This document shows, piece by piece, positions 53,240-64,000 of a stretch of DNA of 64,000 nt. The stretch comes from Doris montereyensis (Eukaryota; Mollusca; Gastropoda; Nudibranchia; Dorididae). The notes under the pieces are model-generated. The model was not told the DNA's origin and did no database searches. It worked only from the letters and a program-made list of their open reading frames with translations. Every line of letters starts with the position of its first letter. The stretch's first letter is position 1. The translations under genes and the position numbers were made by a program. The DNA is taken from positions 129,501 to 193,500 of the forward strand of contig JAXRKP010000406.1 in assembly GCA_037039925.1 (NCBI GenBank). The letters are read 5' to 3'.

Positions 53240-53279
53240 ATGTTGACGAAGGCTGTACCTTTCCTCCGAGCTGTTCCTC
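53240..53279 (+). CDS. prag01/COX7B-like exon 1
   Basis: ATG at 53240, donor C|GTAAGA, leaving one base. Joined to GT at the start of exon 2 it makes an Arg codon, so the frame continues exactly. Thirteen codons, presequence-like. Confidence 0.75.
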
Positions 53280-56200
53280 GTAAGAAGTGCCCTCTGTTTA
53301 TTCTTTCTATTATTTAATTTATGAACATTTTCAGGATGTTATGAGTTGTAGGGATTCTAGATCTAGATCTAAAGCTGGCTCTAGCTCTACTTAGATTCTA
53401 TATATAAAATTTATAGATCTAGACCCTAGACTGCTAGAGTATTCATTCAGGGCAGTCGGTGAATCGTTGACGTATAGATCTAACCGTTAACTGGAAACAA
53501 TGAAATTGTGAATCAATGGACTAAAGTAGTACTGGTAGCAGTCAATAGGAGTTATAAAAGGCTAGATCTAGATGAGATCTAAAGATTTATAGTAGATGAG
53601 ATCTAAAGATTTATAGGTTGAGATCTAGATCTAGATCTATTCCAGATACTAGATCTAGATCTATATAGTATAGGCCTACTAGGATCACCCAACCGTTGCT
53701 AAATTAAAATATTTTAGTGGAAATCGGTACGAAGGACTTCCATAGTCGGGTAACAACCAAGAGACATAATAAAGAGGTGAGATAAAAGTTTGGGGCTTGG
53801 TTTTTGTGGGAATAAAAAAAATAAAGTTAAATAAAGAGGTTGTGGGAGGAACTACCTTCAACGTGGGTCAATCAGAGATCGTTTGACACTATAGCGATAA
53901 CACAAGCTGTTCAAAATTAAATGTGACAATGACAAGGGCGAAACTTTATCGAAATCGGACTGAGACTGTATTACTGTAGCATTGGACTATCGAGACATGT
54001 TGCTACTGAGAAATGCGGAAGTCGTTTATATGAACATTTTTTCATAAACGTTTTTATCAGTCCATGTTACCTAATTTGCATAAGTCTGTGCATACTGATT
54101 GATTGACATTGTGTAAATGACAATAAATTGTTGGAAAAATGTGTATATACCGGTATATATATGTGTGGTACAATATACTTAATAATTTACAAAGAAAAAG
54201 AGAAGACCAATCAATGGCTGAAATTGTGTTAAAAGATAAAAATCCCACAAAAGGAAAGTTTTTGTGTTCTTTCCCTTTGATATTCTTTGATGCAGTCTAT
54301 TTAAAGTAACAAGTATTATAAAAATTGTTATGGATAATGCGAGTAAACAAAAAAAATAAGACTATCAACCATCCCTTAATCTGACACATAAGCTCCCCCT
54401 GAATGATACCCCCATCCGGGGCAAGCGTAGATCGCCGGGGAAATGCATAGCAAGAGCTTTGTTGCTAGGTATTTCCTGTGTCTAGGCAGTCCCGTAGAGT
54501 TTTAGCAGGGAAAATTTTTAAAATTCTATGTTGTCGACAGTGAAACCAGTGAGAAAGAAAGAAGATGGCCCTGTGTCGAGACTTAAGGCTCGACTCAGTA
54601 TTTCTTCATGGATTATTGTGTCAATTATTTTTCATTGAAATGTGCTAGAATAATATGTAAAGATGGTTTGATAAGTATTATCTTTACTTTATATTGAATT
54701 AAAGTCGCCAGTGAAAAAAATCCTGGTAACCCGATCATGGAAGTCCTACCAATGGGCATGTTGAACTATCACCAATTCGACCACCTACGACCTTAATGCT
54801 CTGACCTGTGTAAATTTTGTTATATGATCTTCCAATCCTTATTTTTTGCTTCTACCTGCTGCTGGAACATTTAAATATAACCTCTGCACTCTGTGCCGTA
54901 AGCTAGAAGCATATCTAACCCAATAATTTTAAGCTAGAGATGTTATTGTACTAGACACGTCACTAATACTAATTCAACCAGCATAACATCAATTCGACTA
55001 CCTCATAACAGGAATTCGACCCATTAGTCTCAAGCCACATCCAGAGCACAGTTTAAGCTTTATATATATTATTGATGAAACAACAAAAAAAGAAATTAAC
55101 AGTCACTTTGACAATGAAAAACTGAAAGGGGATAGCCCCTCTTCCTCCCCCACTCCATTTCCAAGGGTGCTTCTGGGCACACTAAATTCTGAGGCTGCCT
55201 CATTGGTGCCGCTATTCCGGTTCAAACTGGATTTCCGTTTTGACAGATTCTGTCAAAAAAAATCTCCGGTTTGGCGATGTTCTCAAATATACAGAAAACA
55301 TGACATTAATACAATTACATTGTACAATAGGTATGATGTATGCATATGTTGCGCGATTGGGAGCATTTTCATGTTTGGCAAAATTTAACATTTTAAGTTC
55401 AGGTTTCAGTGACCTTGGGTGTTGGCTTTATTCAGCCCCATCGAACAGGATATGACATCATCATATGCTTTTTGCAAATCATCAAGATTGAAGCCGGTGC
55501 AATATTTTTCTACCACTACTTTTCCATTCAGCTAACGAAAGATTAAGTATTATAATTAAGTGACAATAAGAAATGATCGAATTTCTATTAAAGAATAAGT
55601 TTTGCTCATAGCAATTCGACCACCCCTATATATGGCAATGCAATTATAGAGCGTTAGAAACTGTTTGAGGGAAAGCCTAAAATAGCAGCATTGTCAAAAT
55701 ATCACATGACTGCAGAACAATCGTAAAGTAAATTTCCCTGACTAGATCACATGATTAGAATAAGCTTAAAAATGAGGATACCCCTCACCTGGTTCAATTT
55801 GAGCTCGATAAACATTGGATGAAACAAAGCTTGACCGCTGAAAGGGTTGAAAATGGCTAGCAGTAAGGATGGCTATTGCGTATGGCAGACACTTGTGACA
55901 ACATTGCACGTATATATGTGAAAAATGTCCAAAAATGAGTTTAGGTGGTCAAATTTGTGTTATGGTCGAAATGGTGTTAGTTGACTCTAGATCTACTTCT
56001 TAACAATTGATGTCCCATTTGACCCAGAAATGGCTGGCCAGATAGGAATATCCTGGCAAATTTTCACCAAATTTTTTAACATGTAAAAATGGGAATGAAG
56101 GGAAAATAACTTTAAATAAGGGCGGGTTACATGAAAACCCAGTGAAAACAAAACGGGGATCTCCCCTGATTATGCGAGAACCTATATAAAAACGAAGTCA

Positions 56201-59200
56201 TAAGATATAATATATCTGATAGTTAACACTATTTGGCATAAGAATTAAACACCACCTAGCCACATTATTTAGTTACATTCATTTCTGTATCAAATAGGAC
56301 ATCAATTCTTAAGGAGTGCCAAGGAATGAGGTGAAAATAAGGGGTTTAGGGGTATACCCAGCGAAATGAAACATTCCAAAGTGGGGAATACTCGCCAAGG
56401 GAAATAATACAAAAAGCTGCAACTATTAGGACAATTGTACGGATATCTCTGCTACTATAGTACTATGTTGACGTTATTGGGGCAACTTTTCTTTCATTGT
56501 GTCTATCATTGGTACAGTGTCTACTGTGGGGATTAATCGCCAAGGGAAATAATACTAAAAGACTGCAACTATTAGGACAATTGTACGGATATTTCTGCTA
56601 CACTACTAGTACTATTGGGACAATTGTCCCGAATATCACTGCAACTATTGGAACTATTGTCCCGGATATGGTTGATGTTATTGGGGCGACTGTTCCTTCA
56701 TTGTGTCTATCATTGGTACAGTGTCTCTGCCAAAATGCACGGTCAGCAGGTAACAAAACAGTTGTGCATTGAGGCGAATGCGCATTTAGACGACAGTCTA
56801 AGGCCACACCCCATTATTTACATTGGCATTCTTGTTTGGAGATTATAAACTCTCTTCATTTTTTGTTAGTTGTTTTGTATTGTCACATTTTTCTTTCACT
56901 CAAGACTACACCAAGGGGTGGGATTGTGAAGACATCAAAGCAACGATGGGAATTTTTTAATTGGGTGACACGTGTTTCATAATGAATATGATCTCTGTAG
57001 GTAAAAAGTAACACAAGACCTTTCTCAGATTTTCTCACTGTGATCAAAGAGAAAGAGTCGATTGCACTTGTAAAATTTGGTTGCATGAAAAAACATGCAT
57101 TTTGGCCATGTGCAATTTGGTGAAGACAACTGTACTAGATCTCGTTCTATATCTATGTTCAATGAGTGTATTTTTATTTAAGTGAAGCTTCAGACAGAAA
57201 TGAAACAAAAAGAGTACAATAGGACTGTCCCTCCCCGTCACACACACACTCATAGTCTTACTTGCTAGAGTTGCCAACGTTTATCAGAAGTCATTGTATT
57301 AGTAGCAGTGTACTGTTTTCAGGTCTCAACGAAACGATGAGACGAGAGTGATTACAGTAACTTTCCTTTGAATTGGATTACTCATAATAATTTGCATAAA
57401 AGAAAGTAAAGGGCTAATCTGGAGGTAAGAGCCAGTTCCCACACTCTAGGGCACACTATTATAGTAGATATCGATCATCAAGGGGTGGCGCATCAGTCTC
57501 AAGTGAGTTAATTCCTCGAAGTGTATTGGCCCAATCGGCTAACAGTGCAATTACTATAATTGGTCCAAATGAGGCCATAATATAAACATCACTTGTGACA
57601 TATTTGGCGACATTTGACTATTCTTCGTAAACAATCAACATTACATTATTTAAAACAAAAACAACCAACCAATAATGTATCCATGCTGCCAACCAGTACG
57701 TTAAACAACCCCCCCATATTAAATATTTCCAGTAGTTTCTTCCACGCCGCTGCCAAGGCATGTTCTAGTCATCGATGGGACTCAAATACTTAAAGTGGTT
57801 TAATTTTACAAGAGGTGATGTTAATAACTCCCAACTCTACACTGCTAGCAAAAAAACAGTCATTTTTATTATTGATATATTTAATTCTTTTTTCATTCAA
57901 AGCTTCGTATTTTTGGAGAATAAATAGAATCTAGAGCTATGGTTCAAATGGAATTTTTTGTATCGATTTCACTCAGGTTCATAAGTTTCTCAGGAGATGC
58001 AAAAACTGATTGATGACATTTTTATAATTAAAAGTCTTTAATTCACAAGGTATGAATGCATGAGATTTACCACAATATTTGAAGGGTGAATAAATTTATA
58101 CTGTGTGAATTGATGACTTGCTGTAGGCCATGAATCAGTTTTTTTGTGTCTTTTGAAAACTTTATAAAACCAGAGTAAGATGGATAGACTTCTGTAGCAG
58201 ATCTGTTCTACAAATTGCATTATTATGAAAAAGAAATTTATCTTTCTTCAAATTCCTTTTGATGCTTAGGTATCCAGCAAGCCCGCCGCATGGGTCATGG
58301 AGTCCCTGCTCATTTCAAACCACTGAGACAAATCTGTGAAGAAAACAAGAATCATATGGACTTCATGCCTGTACCAGAGGGATCATGGCAAGCACATCAC
58401 AGTGCAAAAAACTCCAAGTGGAACCTCATGTTGGCTGCAAGCATTGCAGCTGTCGCTGTCACATATACAACTGTAAGTATGAAACATCATACTCTACCTT
58501 TGATTAGTGTCTTGTCCAACATTCTCTTTTGTTGCAGTGACTCTTTGACACAGGTTTTAACATAATGTCAAAATCAAAGTAGTTCTCGGATTTATATAAT
58601 TATGTACATGTATTGACGTCAATAACATTACAGATGCTGTGCAGAGACAAATGACGACAGGTGAATTAGCGCTACTCATGATTTATAGTGTGGGAAAAGA
58701 AATGTCGGTTTCGGGAAATGAGACCATTGAAAATACACTTTGACTTTGACTCAAACTTTGTTTTACCACCAATAGTTGTTGTCAGTGGTAACAGCGTTAT
58801 AAAGTTATCCTTTTTCAGTATTACATTGAGGAGATACTCAATATTTGACTAATAAAGTTGAAGAAAAACTATCACTGACAAAACAATGTAGGCCTACTGC
58901 ATAGGAAAAGGCTATTGTAGTATTGTTATAGTAATATCAAGATCGCCTGGTCTCCTATGTATAAAGTCTAGAAAAAAACATTGACAGAAACATAACTCAA
59001 AATCTGGACACAGCTGGACAACCTTGGCTTTGCTGATGACCTAGCACTGCTCTTCCACAATCGCATACAGATGCAGGACAAGACCACCCACCTTGAGACA
59101 ACATAAGCATGGACAGGGCTGAAGATCAATGAGAAAAGACAGAGCTGATAACACCACTGCCAGTATTCCAGTCACAATAGGTGGAGAACCCATCAGGGAA

Positions 59201-62200
59201 ATACTCATTTGTGTACTTGGGAAGCGGGATTGACAAGCAAAGGGGCACTGACAGGGATATCACAGCCAGAATAGGCAAGGCCCGAGCAACATTTATCATA
59301 CTTAAGAATATCTTGGCCTCAAGAAAGATCCATATGGAAACAAGGATATTCATCTTCAATTCAAATGTGAAGTTGGTGACGGTCCTGCTCTATGGCTGTC
59401 ACACGTAGAGAATGGTTGGGACAACAAAACGGAAGGCCCTGACATTTATTAACACCTGTCTGTTGTGCATTTTTAAGATCAGGTGGCCTGAAAAGGTAAG
59501 GAATGAAAACTTTTGGCACGAGCAGGACAGGAATCAGTGGCCATACAGATCCTGTGGAGAAAGTGGGGTTGGATTGGACACACCCTCAGGAAACTAGCAC
59601 CACATGCCAGTCCCTGACCTGGAATCCCAGGGGAAAAGGGAAGAGAGGGCGACCTCACAGCACCTGAAAGCAGATAAGGATGCAGGGAACCAACTGGACA
59701 ATTCAACAGGCAGCCCAGAACAGAGTGCAATGACGAGGTGTCGTCGATGGCCTATGCTCATCCTAGAGCTACGGGCCTACGTAAGTAACTCAAAATGAAT
59801 CAGACTGCTGTGAAGCCTAATTCTCGCTCAATTAGACTCATCATAGCCTTGCATACCCCGACGAGTTATTAATTGTCAGATGGCATATCTGGGCCTGTGC
59901 TGATGCTACTCTTCATTCAGCTGACCTAGGCCTAAGCAGTGGACGACAAGCGTTGTCTCTGAGCCTTCAGTTTTTCATTCCCAAAAAAGAACAAGCCTTG
60001 TGTCACTGGTATCAGTGTCTTTTCTGTAAGTGTAAGAGTACTAAGACACACATGGCAGTGATCCTTTTGTGCGTGTAGTGTGTGTTTGACTCCGTGATCT
60101 GTAACCAAGTCAAATTAGATTGTTCTACTACCCGCTTTCATCACTTAGGGGAAATGGGCGGTGATGTACAGCGGTATAACGAGGTTTTAGTGTATTTTCT
60201 GCGATTGCTAAATTATAATTATTTCGTTTCAGGAATTGGCTATGTCCACTTTTGTTTTTAAAAGCTATTGTTACTTTTTAAAACTTTAAAATGATGTTGT
60301 GCTCCTTAAATTGCAATTATGATATAGCCTACTAACACAATTACCCTCATCGTCACTGATACCATTTTAATCAGTATGTGGCATAAACGATACTTTTCTA
60401 ACTTTTTAATTGTAAAGCCTCTTGAAAATGGTGGTGAGTGAAATTTTACTCAAAGTCAGGAAAACAAAGACATTTTTTCTTCTGGTAGAAAAATTCTTCT
60501 ACTGAAAACGATCTTGGTATCATCTAGAACATAAAGGTGCAAAATATAGTTTTTCTTGGTAGCCTGACAACAAAGCCTTGACGCACAAAAAGCAACCAAC
60601 TCAGAATTATATACACGTATATACATGGGTCGCCAATGAGAGAATCAGCATCATTGTCTTTCCTCAGTGACAACGCTCCCATTAACATGAGTAATAGATG
60701 TGACGATACTGTTTCAATTTTGAAATTATAAATCTGTTGAAAATGGCGGCTCAAGTGAATGAAAGTTTCTTCAAAGATGAGAAAACAATGAAAATTCCTT
60801 AGTTAAACGTATTATTCTGGTAGAAAAATTCCTCATGAGAATGATTTTGAGATTATTTAAAATAATTAGAACCTACATGGTTACCCTTAGTGGCCTAGCA
60901 ACTCAAAATTACATATAACCATAGATGAAATGTGCTAAAAAGATTCATAGTGTTCATTTAGACACTGCATAATTAAATTTGTGCTTTTATTTCAAAATTA
61001 CAATGTACACTCAAACTTTGCCATGCCGTCTCCTGCTAAACTGTCATTCACGCGCGTTGCCAGCTCTTCACCTTTGTGCGAATCAGGCAGTACACACAAA
61101 AACAATGAAATATTTCGTTATACCGCCATCCGCCAGTGATTTGGCGCTAACTTTCCTTACTTACTTTTGTGAAATACAATTGGTTATACTGCCAATAGTA
61201 TCACCAGCCCTTTCCCACAAGTGATGCTAGCAGGTAGAATATAGTTTGGCTTGGTCAATGATCAGGGAGTCAAATACACACAAAAGTATCAGTGCCCTGA
61301 CAGTGTCACTGTGTATTAAGTGTCTTATTTCATCCTCATGTGCAATTCACTACTCCTGTCACTTGATGTAATCCTGGACTAATGGAACCTCAGATGGATT
61401 TGTGGCCTACCTAATAATACCACTACATTGCATTATAGTAGCGTTTAAGCATGTGGTGATCCTACCTAGATCCACCTGTATTTTACATTGACAATTTACT
61501 TAAAAAAGGGAAGCTAATTTTTCCTTTGTTGTGATCTAGATTATCTCCATTGTTGTAGTACTGGCTGAGGCGTTTCGTTATAACCCCAAGTTACCACTGG
61601 CACCATTGTCGGTGTTATTATGAGGTTTGGGTGTATATAGCGATGATTTACAGGTATTTGTGTGATAAATGTGAAAGAGTTAGTATCGCTACAGATAGAG
61701 TGAAATGTTGACCATTCTTTTATTTACATTAATCTTTGGTGAGATGTGAGCAAAGGTCTCAATCCAAGAATATAAGGGTTTACTCTATATGAAGTTAAGT
61801 AAGTGAAGTTTAGGATGGCTTTTCCATAAATAGCAATAGCATCATTACTGGACACAGAAAATTCTGAAAAGCATTAAAACTTCCTAATTGAATAGATTGC
61901 TGTAAAGTGTGTAGACCTAGATACTGTCAATGATAAAGTACATTTTCATCTTTGAATTTGTTTACGACTGCAGACATTTTTGAAAGTTGTTTTTTCCTTA
62001 TGTCTTTCTTTCCTTCTTACTTCATACCATGTGTTGGTTTTAGACTTGTTTTCGTTCATAATACCTATAATAATAGAATTATACATTGTCTATGTATTTT
62101 CCCCCTAGACTGTGATGTAAAACTATTAATGTTTGTGACTTAATGCCTTACTTTTATATCATAAAATGAAAAAAAAACCGTTAATTTGCACGTCTTTTCT

Positions 62201-62278
62201 TCCTTCTAGTTATGGCAGACTGGTTGCATCTATTTTCACGGACCTCCCCCATGCTACACAAACAGGCATGCGAAATGA
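53240..62278 (+). CDS. Small mitochondrial-type protein, prag01/COX7B-like (whole gene, 3 exons)
   Basis: Exons 53240-53279, 58270-58472 and 62210-62278 join in phase (1, then 0) to 103 codons. The first exon gives MLTKAVPFLRAVPR, a basic, hydrophobic mitochondrial-type presequence. Exon 2 gives IQQARRMGHGVPAH, then the PVPEGSWQAHHSAKNSKWN motif and a membrane helix (NLMLAASIAAVAVTYTT). Exon 3 gives a short tail (LWQTGCIYFHGPPPC). The PVPEGSWQ motif before one membrane helix is what I recall of the deltamethrin-resistance protein prag01 family. The layout also resembles cytochrome c oxidase subunit 7B (a presequence with an IQQ motif, one helix, a short tail). Function as an inner-membrane respiratory-chain subunit is inference. 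Exon 3 is the least certain. Confidence 0.75.
53340..53680. repeat. AGATCT/CTAG palindrome-rich stretch
   Basis: TTCTAGATCTAGATCTAAAG, GAGATCTAGATCTAGATCTA and a twice-repeated GATGAGATCTAAAGATTTAT. Confidence 0.8.
56185..56325 (+). repeat. Dispersed repeat C, copy 2
   Basis: GTCATAAGATATAATATATC, ACACTATTTGGCATAAG, ACACCACCTAGCCAC, TTTAGTTACATTCATTTC and TCAAATAGGACATCAAT, parallel to 7560-7745. Confidence 0.6.
56385..56730 (+). repeat. Local tandem duplication with internal expansion
   Basis: CGCCAAGGGAAATAATAC, CTGCAACTATTAGGACAATT and TTCATTGTGTCTATCATTGG occur in this order twice (from about 56390 and about 56537). The second unit has an extra 50 bp or so made of ACTATTGGxACxATTGTCCC words, which read as TIGTIVP repeats. 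Confidence 0.8.
58270..58472 (+). CDS. prag01/COX7B-like exon 2
   Basis: Acceptor GCTTAG, donor ACT|GTAAGT. Contains the PVPEGSWQ motif and the single membrane helix. This is the best-supported exon of the gene. Confidence 0.85.
59020..59800 (+). mobile_element. RTE-like LINE 3' fragment
   Basis: Plus strand, several frames: LGFADDLALL (RT catalytic motif), NPSGKYSFVYLGSGIDKQRG, TDRDITARIGKARATFIILK, IFNSNVK, LLYGC, INTCL, IRWPEKV and a GVGLDTP/TLRK zone. Typical of RTE-clade LINEs common in flatworms and molluscs. Frameshifted, with no 5' part. It lies in intron 2 of the small mitochondrial-type gene, same orientation. Confidence 0.85.
59860..60205 (-). repeat. Dispersed repeat B, inverted copy
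   Basis: On the minus strand: CTCGTTATACCGCTGTACAT, AAGTGATGAAAGCGGGTAGT, ACTTGGTTACAGATCACGGA, GATACCAGTGACACAAGGCT and GTCCACTGCTTAGGCC. Same order as in 13300-13640. Starts 60 bp after the RTE-like fragment. Confidence 0.65.
60400..60930 (+). repeat. Diverged 310-bp direct duplication between the two repeat B copies
   Basis: TTGAAAATGGTGGTGAGTGA, TTCTGGTAGAAAAATTCTTC and an AACTCAGAATTATATAC word near 60400-60615 recur as TTGAAAATGGCGGCTCAAGT, TTCTGGTAGAAAAATTCCTC and AACTCAAAATTACATATAAC near 60735-60920. Confidence 0.65.
61060..61640 (+). repeat. Dispersed repeat B, direct copy
   Basis: CGTTATACCGCCATCCGCCA, AAGTGATGCTAGCAGGTAGA, AGTTTGGCTTGGTCAATGAT and a right end TTACCACTGGCACCATTGTC followed by TTATTATGAGGTTTGGGTGT. 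That end aligns with the right end of the copy at 13897-13945. Confidence 0.65.
62210..62278 (+). CDS. prag01/COX7B-like exon 3 and stop
   Basis: Acceptor CCTTCTAG after a pyrimidine stretch. Phase 0 continuation gives 22 codons (LWQTGCIYFHGPPPCYTNR, then HAK) and TGA at 62276-62278. Supported by the acceptor, phase, short length and fit to the helix end; there is no strong motif. Confidence 0.6.
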   Translation, partial: LWQTGCIYFHGPPPCYTNRHAK

Positions 62279-63925
62279 ATTAGACGTGTACTTGAATTCT
62301 CTGCCGTCTCTTGATTTGTTTTGGGTGTTTTTTCCATCTGAAAACGTTTTTCTTCCTTAATCAATGGAAAGCAGTTAAACAAAAAACAACGCTTATGCAC
62401 ATCTAGTTCGTTTTGTTTTTGCCATGAAAATTCGGCATCATAGTCACTTCTTGTGGAAGAAAATCGTTCTTTCATCTGTACCGGTATTTTATCTGATTTG
62501 TGATTTTGCAGCAGTGTATGCAATAATGGAGAAAGTGGTGCAAATATACGTAACTTATTATCTTAGTAATGATTGAGTTTGTTGAGCATTTTAATGAGCA
62601 AGATGGCAGAAAATGTTTGACCATGAGCGTTTGTATTAAATGTTTTAATTACAAATTTTTACAACAATTTCTTCAGTCCTTTATTAATTGTCGTTTGTTT
62701 TGTTTGTTTGTGTTTTATTGTTACTATTTGTGTGTAACTTTTTCTTTGTTTTGTGCATTTGACACATTCGATTTTATATTCACATATGTACAATATATAT
62801 TTTTGTTATATTTAATCTCATGCTTGATCATACAACCTCTGGTTGACCAAGATTTTTACACAGTGAAGACAGAGAAACATCTATGTGGGCATTTGGCATA
62901 ATGATGTTAAATTCTATATTTTCTTACATCATTGGTCCTTGGTGAGCTTTGTACTTTATACTGTAGGTCCTACTTCTTTCCTTTCACTCGCTCACTATCT
63001 TTTATCTTACTGTTTCCTGAGATCACTGCACATGGTGGATAAGGTAAATATTAATTAATAAATTCTTACATCAGGGCCCAAAATCACCAATGTATGTGTA
63101 AGCGTCAATGAATCCGACCCTTAATTAATGACATTGATGACAAATTAACAGAAGACGTTTTTCGTCAGCACAAAAAAAAAGAATCTGAATTGTATTATTT
63201 TAACTCAAATTCACATTGTGTACCTTTTGGAAGAAGAATCTCAATAAGTTACATGTACATTCTTGCTAATATTCGTGTAAAGATGTATACATGTAGTAAG
63301 TTCTGTTTTTTTAAAGTTTTCTTTTGTCTTAAAAAAATGTTCTTCGTAAGTTCTTGAAATTTACACTTCGGCGGTGGGAAAGGGGTTCCCATGATACGAT
63401 TTTGCTACATTGAATCACACAGACTGCATGTTATTCACCACATTTTTGCCTTTGAAGAAAAGGAAAGGCAGTCTGCATGACTGTGCTCAATACAGATGTG
63501 ATCAAACGATGAAGTCACATATGATATATATTAATATATTATAAAACATCTTCTTCACTCTTAAACTTAAAAGTAAAAAGTGTATACATGTTCAAATGTA
63601 ATGTATTAGTATTAGTGTATTCAACTTCAGTAATTTGATGCCAAAGATAAGAGACGAAATTTTGAAGTTGACAAATTGGCAGATACAAATATGATAAATC
63701 GCGGCCGCAAATTCGATTTTTCCGCAATAAATCGACTTTTACAATTTTAATTTAATTTAAAATTAAAATTGAAATACTGTAATTTATTGATTTTTTTAAA
63801 TATTGCCTTTTTTCGATGAAACAAGGCAAACTGGCTATATTACTTATAACGTCACCTTTGTTTGTGTGTGGTCCCATTCAGCATATCGGTATTTATCCTA
63901 ACTCTAAACGCTTAATACATTTACC
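62279..63925 (+). other. 3' UTR and downstream DNA
   Basis: AT-rich, no supported gene. AATAAA words at 63057-63062 and 63726-63731 could be poly(A) signals. Confidence 0.45.
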
Positions 63926-63929
63926 TGAA

Positions 63930-64000
63930 CCGTAATGTTGTGAGCTCTAATCACGACGACACTGGTTCAAGCCTCCGCGGCTGACACAGGTGGGTTTTTT
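63930..64000 (+). mobile_element. SINE family 2, cut by window end
   Basis: AATGTTGTGAGCTCTAATCA, a B box GGTTCAAGCC, then GGCTGACACAGGTGGG. It parallels the minus-strand copy at 43290-43445. Confidence 0.6.

Larger units (their letters stand above)
53280..58269 (+). other. Intron 1 of the prag01/COX7B-like gene
   Basis: A 5-kb AT-rich intron. It contains AGATCT-rich DNA (53340-53680), dispersed repeat C (56185-56325) and a local duplication (56385-56730). No supported exon or other gene. Confidence 0.65.

Noticed and set aside
56733..56757. Short ATG exon with a GTAAC donor as alternative first exon of the small mitochondrial-type gene
   Set aside because: Its phase (0) does not fit the next exon, which needs one leftover base. 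The exon at 53240-53279 fits exactly and looks like a presequence.

Overview
This is a eukaryotic, AT-rich, intron-rich and repeat-rich genomic window. The spliced genes (GT-AG introns), an animal-type ESCRT-II subunit, a metazoan RING-TPR-RING-LON gene, RTE/Jockey-type LINEs, tRNA-derived SINEs, long (CT/GA)n tracts and clusters of AGATCT palindromes suggest a lophotrochozoan, most likely a gastropod mollusc. The phylum is inferred from repeat style and gene content; I cannot search a database.

Three protein genes can be reconstructed exon by exon. (1) A LONRF gene (plus strand, 6300-19099, 10 coding exons, 787 codons) encodes a double-RING, TPR, LON-N-domain protein, probably a ubiquitin ligase. 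(2) VPS36 (minus strand, 52547-35567, 13 coding exons, about 387 codons) encodes the GLUE-domain subunit of ESCRT-II. Its exon 4 has an apparent 1-nt deletion in a four-C run. (3) A small mitochondrial-type gene (plus strand, 53240-62278, 3 exons, 103 codons) resembles the deltamethrin-resistance prag01 / COX7B-like family. Genes 2 and 3 are head to head, with start codons 692 bp apart. One tRNA-Val(UAC) gene lies on the minus strand at 26601-26672.

The rest is mobile or repetitive DNA. 1-4770: a minus-strand LINE, a 48-bp minisatellite of about 2.6 kb, then two plus-strand LINE 3' ends. 9890-13230: a near full-length dead LINE inside LONRF intron 4, followed by a copy of a dispersed repeat. 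19100-35566: an intergenic region with the LONRF 3' UTR, a Tigger/pogo-like remnant, a LINE tail, a tandem duplication of about 1.1 kb, SINEs, a 1,704-bp DNA transposon with perfect 15-bp inverted ends and a 6-bp target duplication, and very long (GA)n/(TA)n tracts. VPS36 introns carry a second copy of the dead LINE (39905-42320), two unrelated LINE fragments and several SINE-like repeats. The third gene's introns carry an RTE-like LINE tail and inverted copies of the dispersed repeat seen beside the first LINE.

I found no operon, CRISPR array or defence island, and nothing I would call a new protein system. The most unusual items are the 1.7-kb inverted-repeat element, the two LINE copies that share the same inactivating lesions, the minisatellite between opposed LINE pieces, the SINE family with a conserved body, and the VPS36 frameshift.
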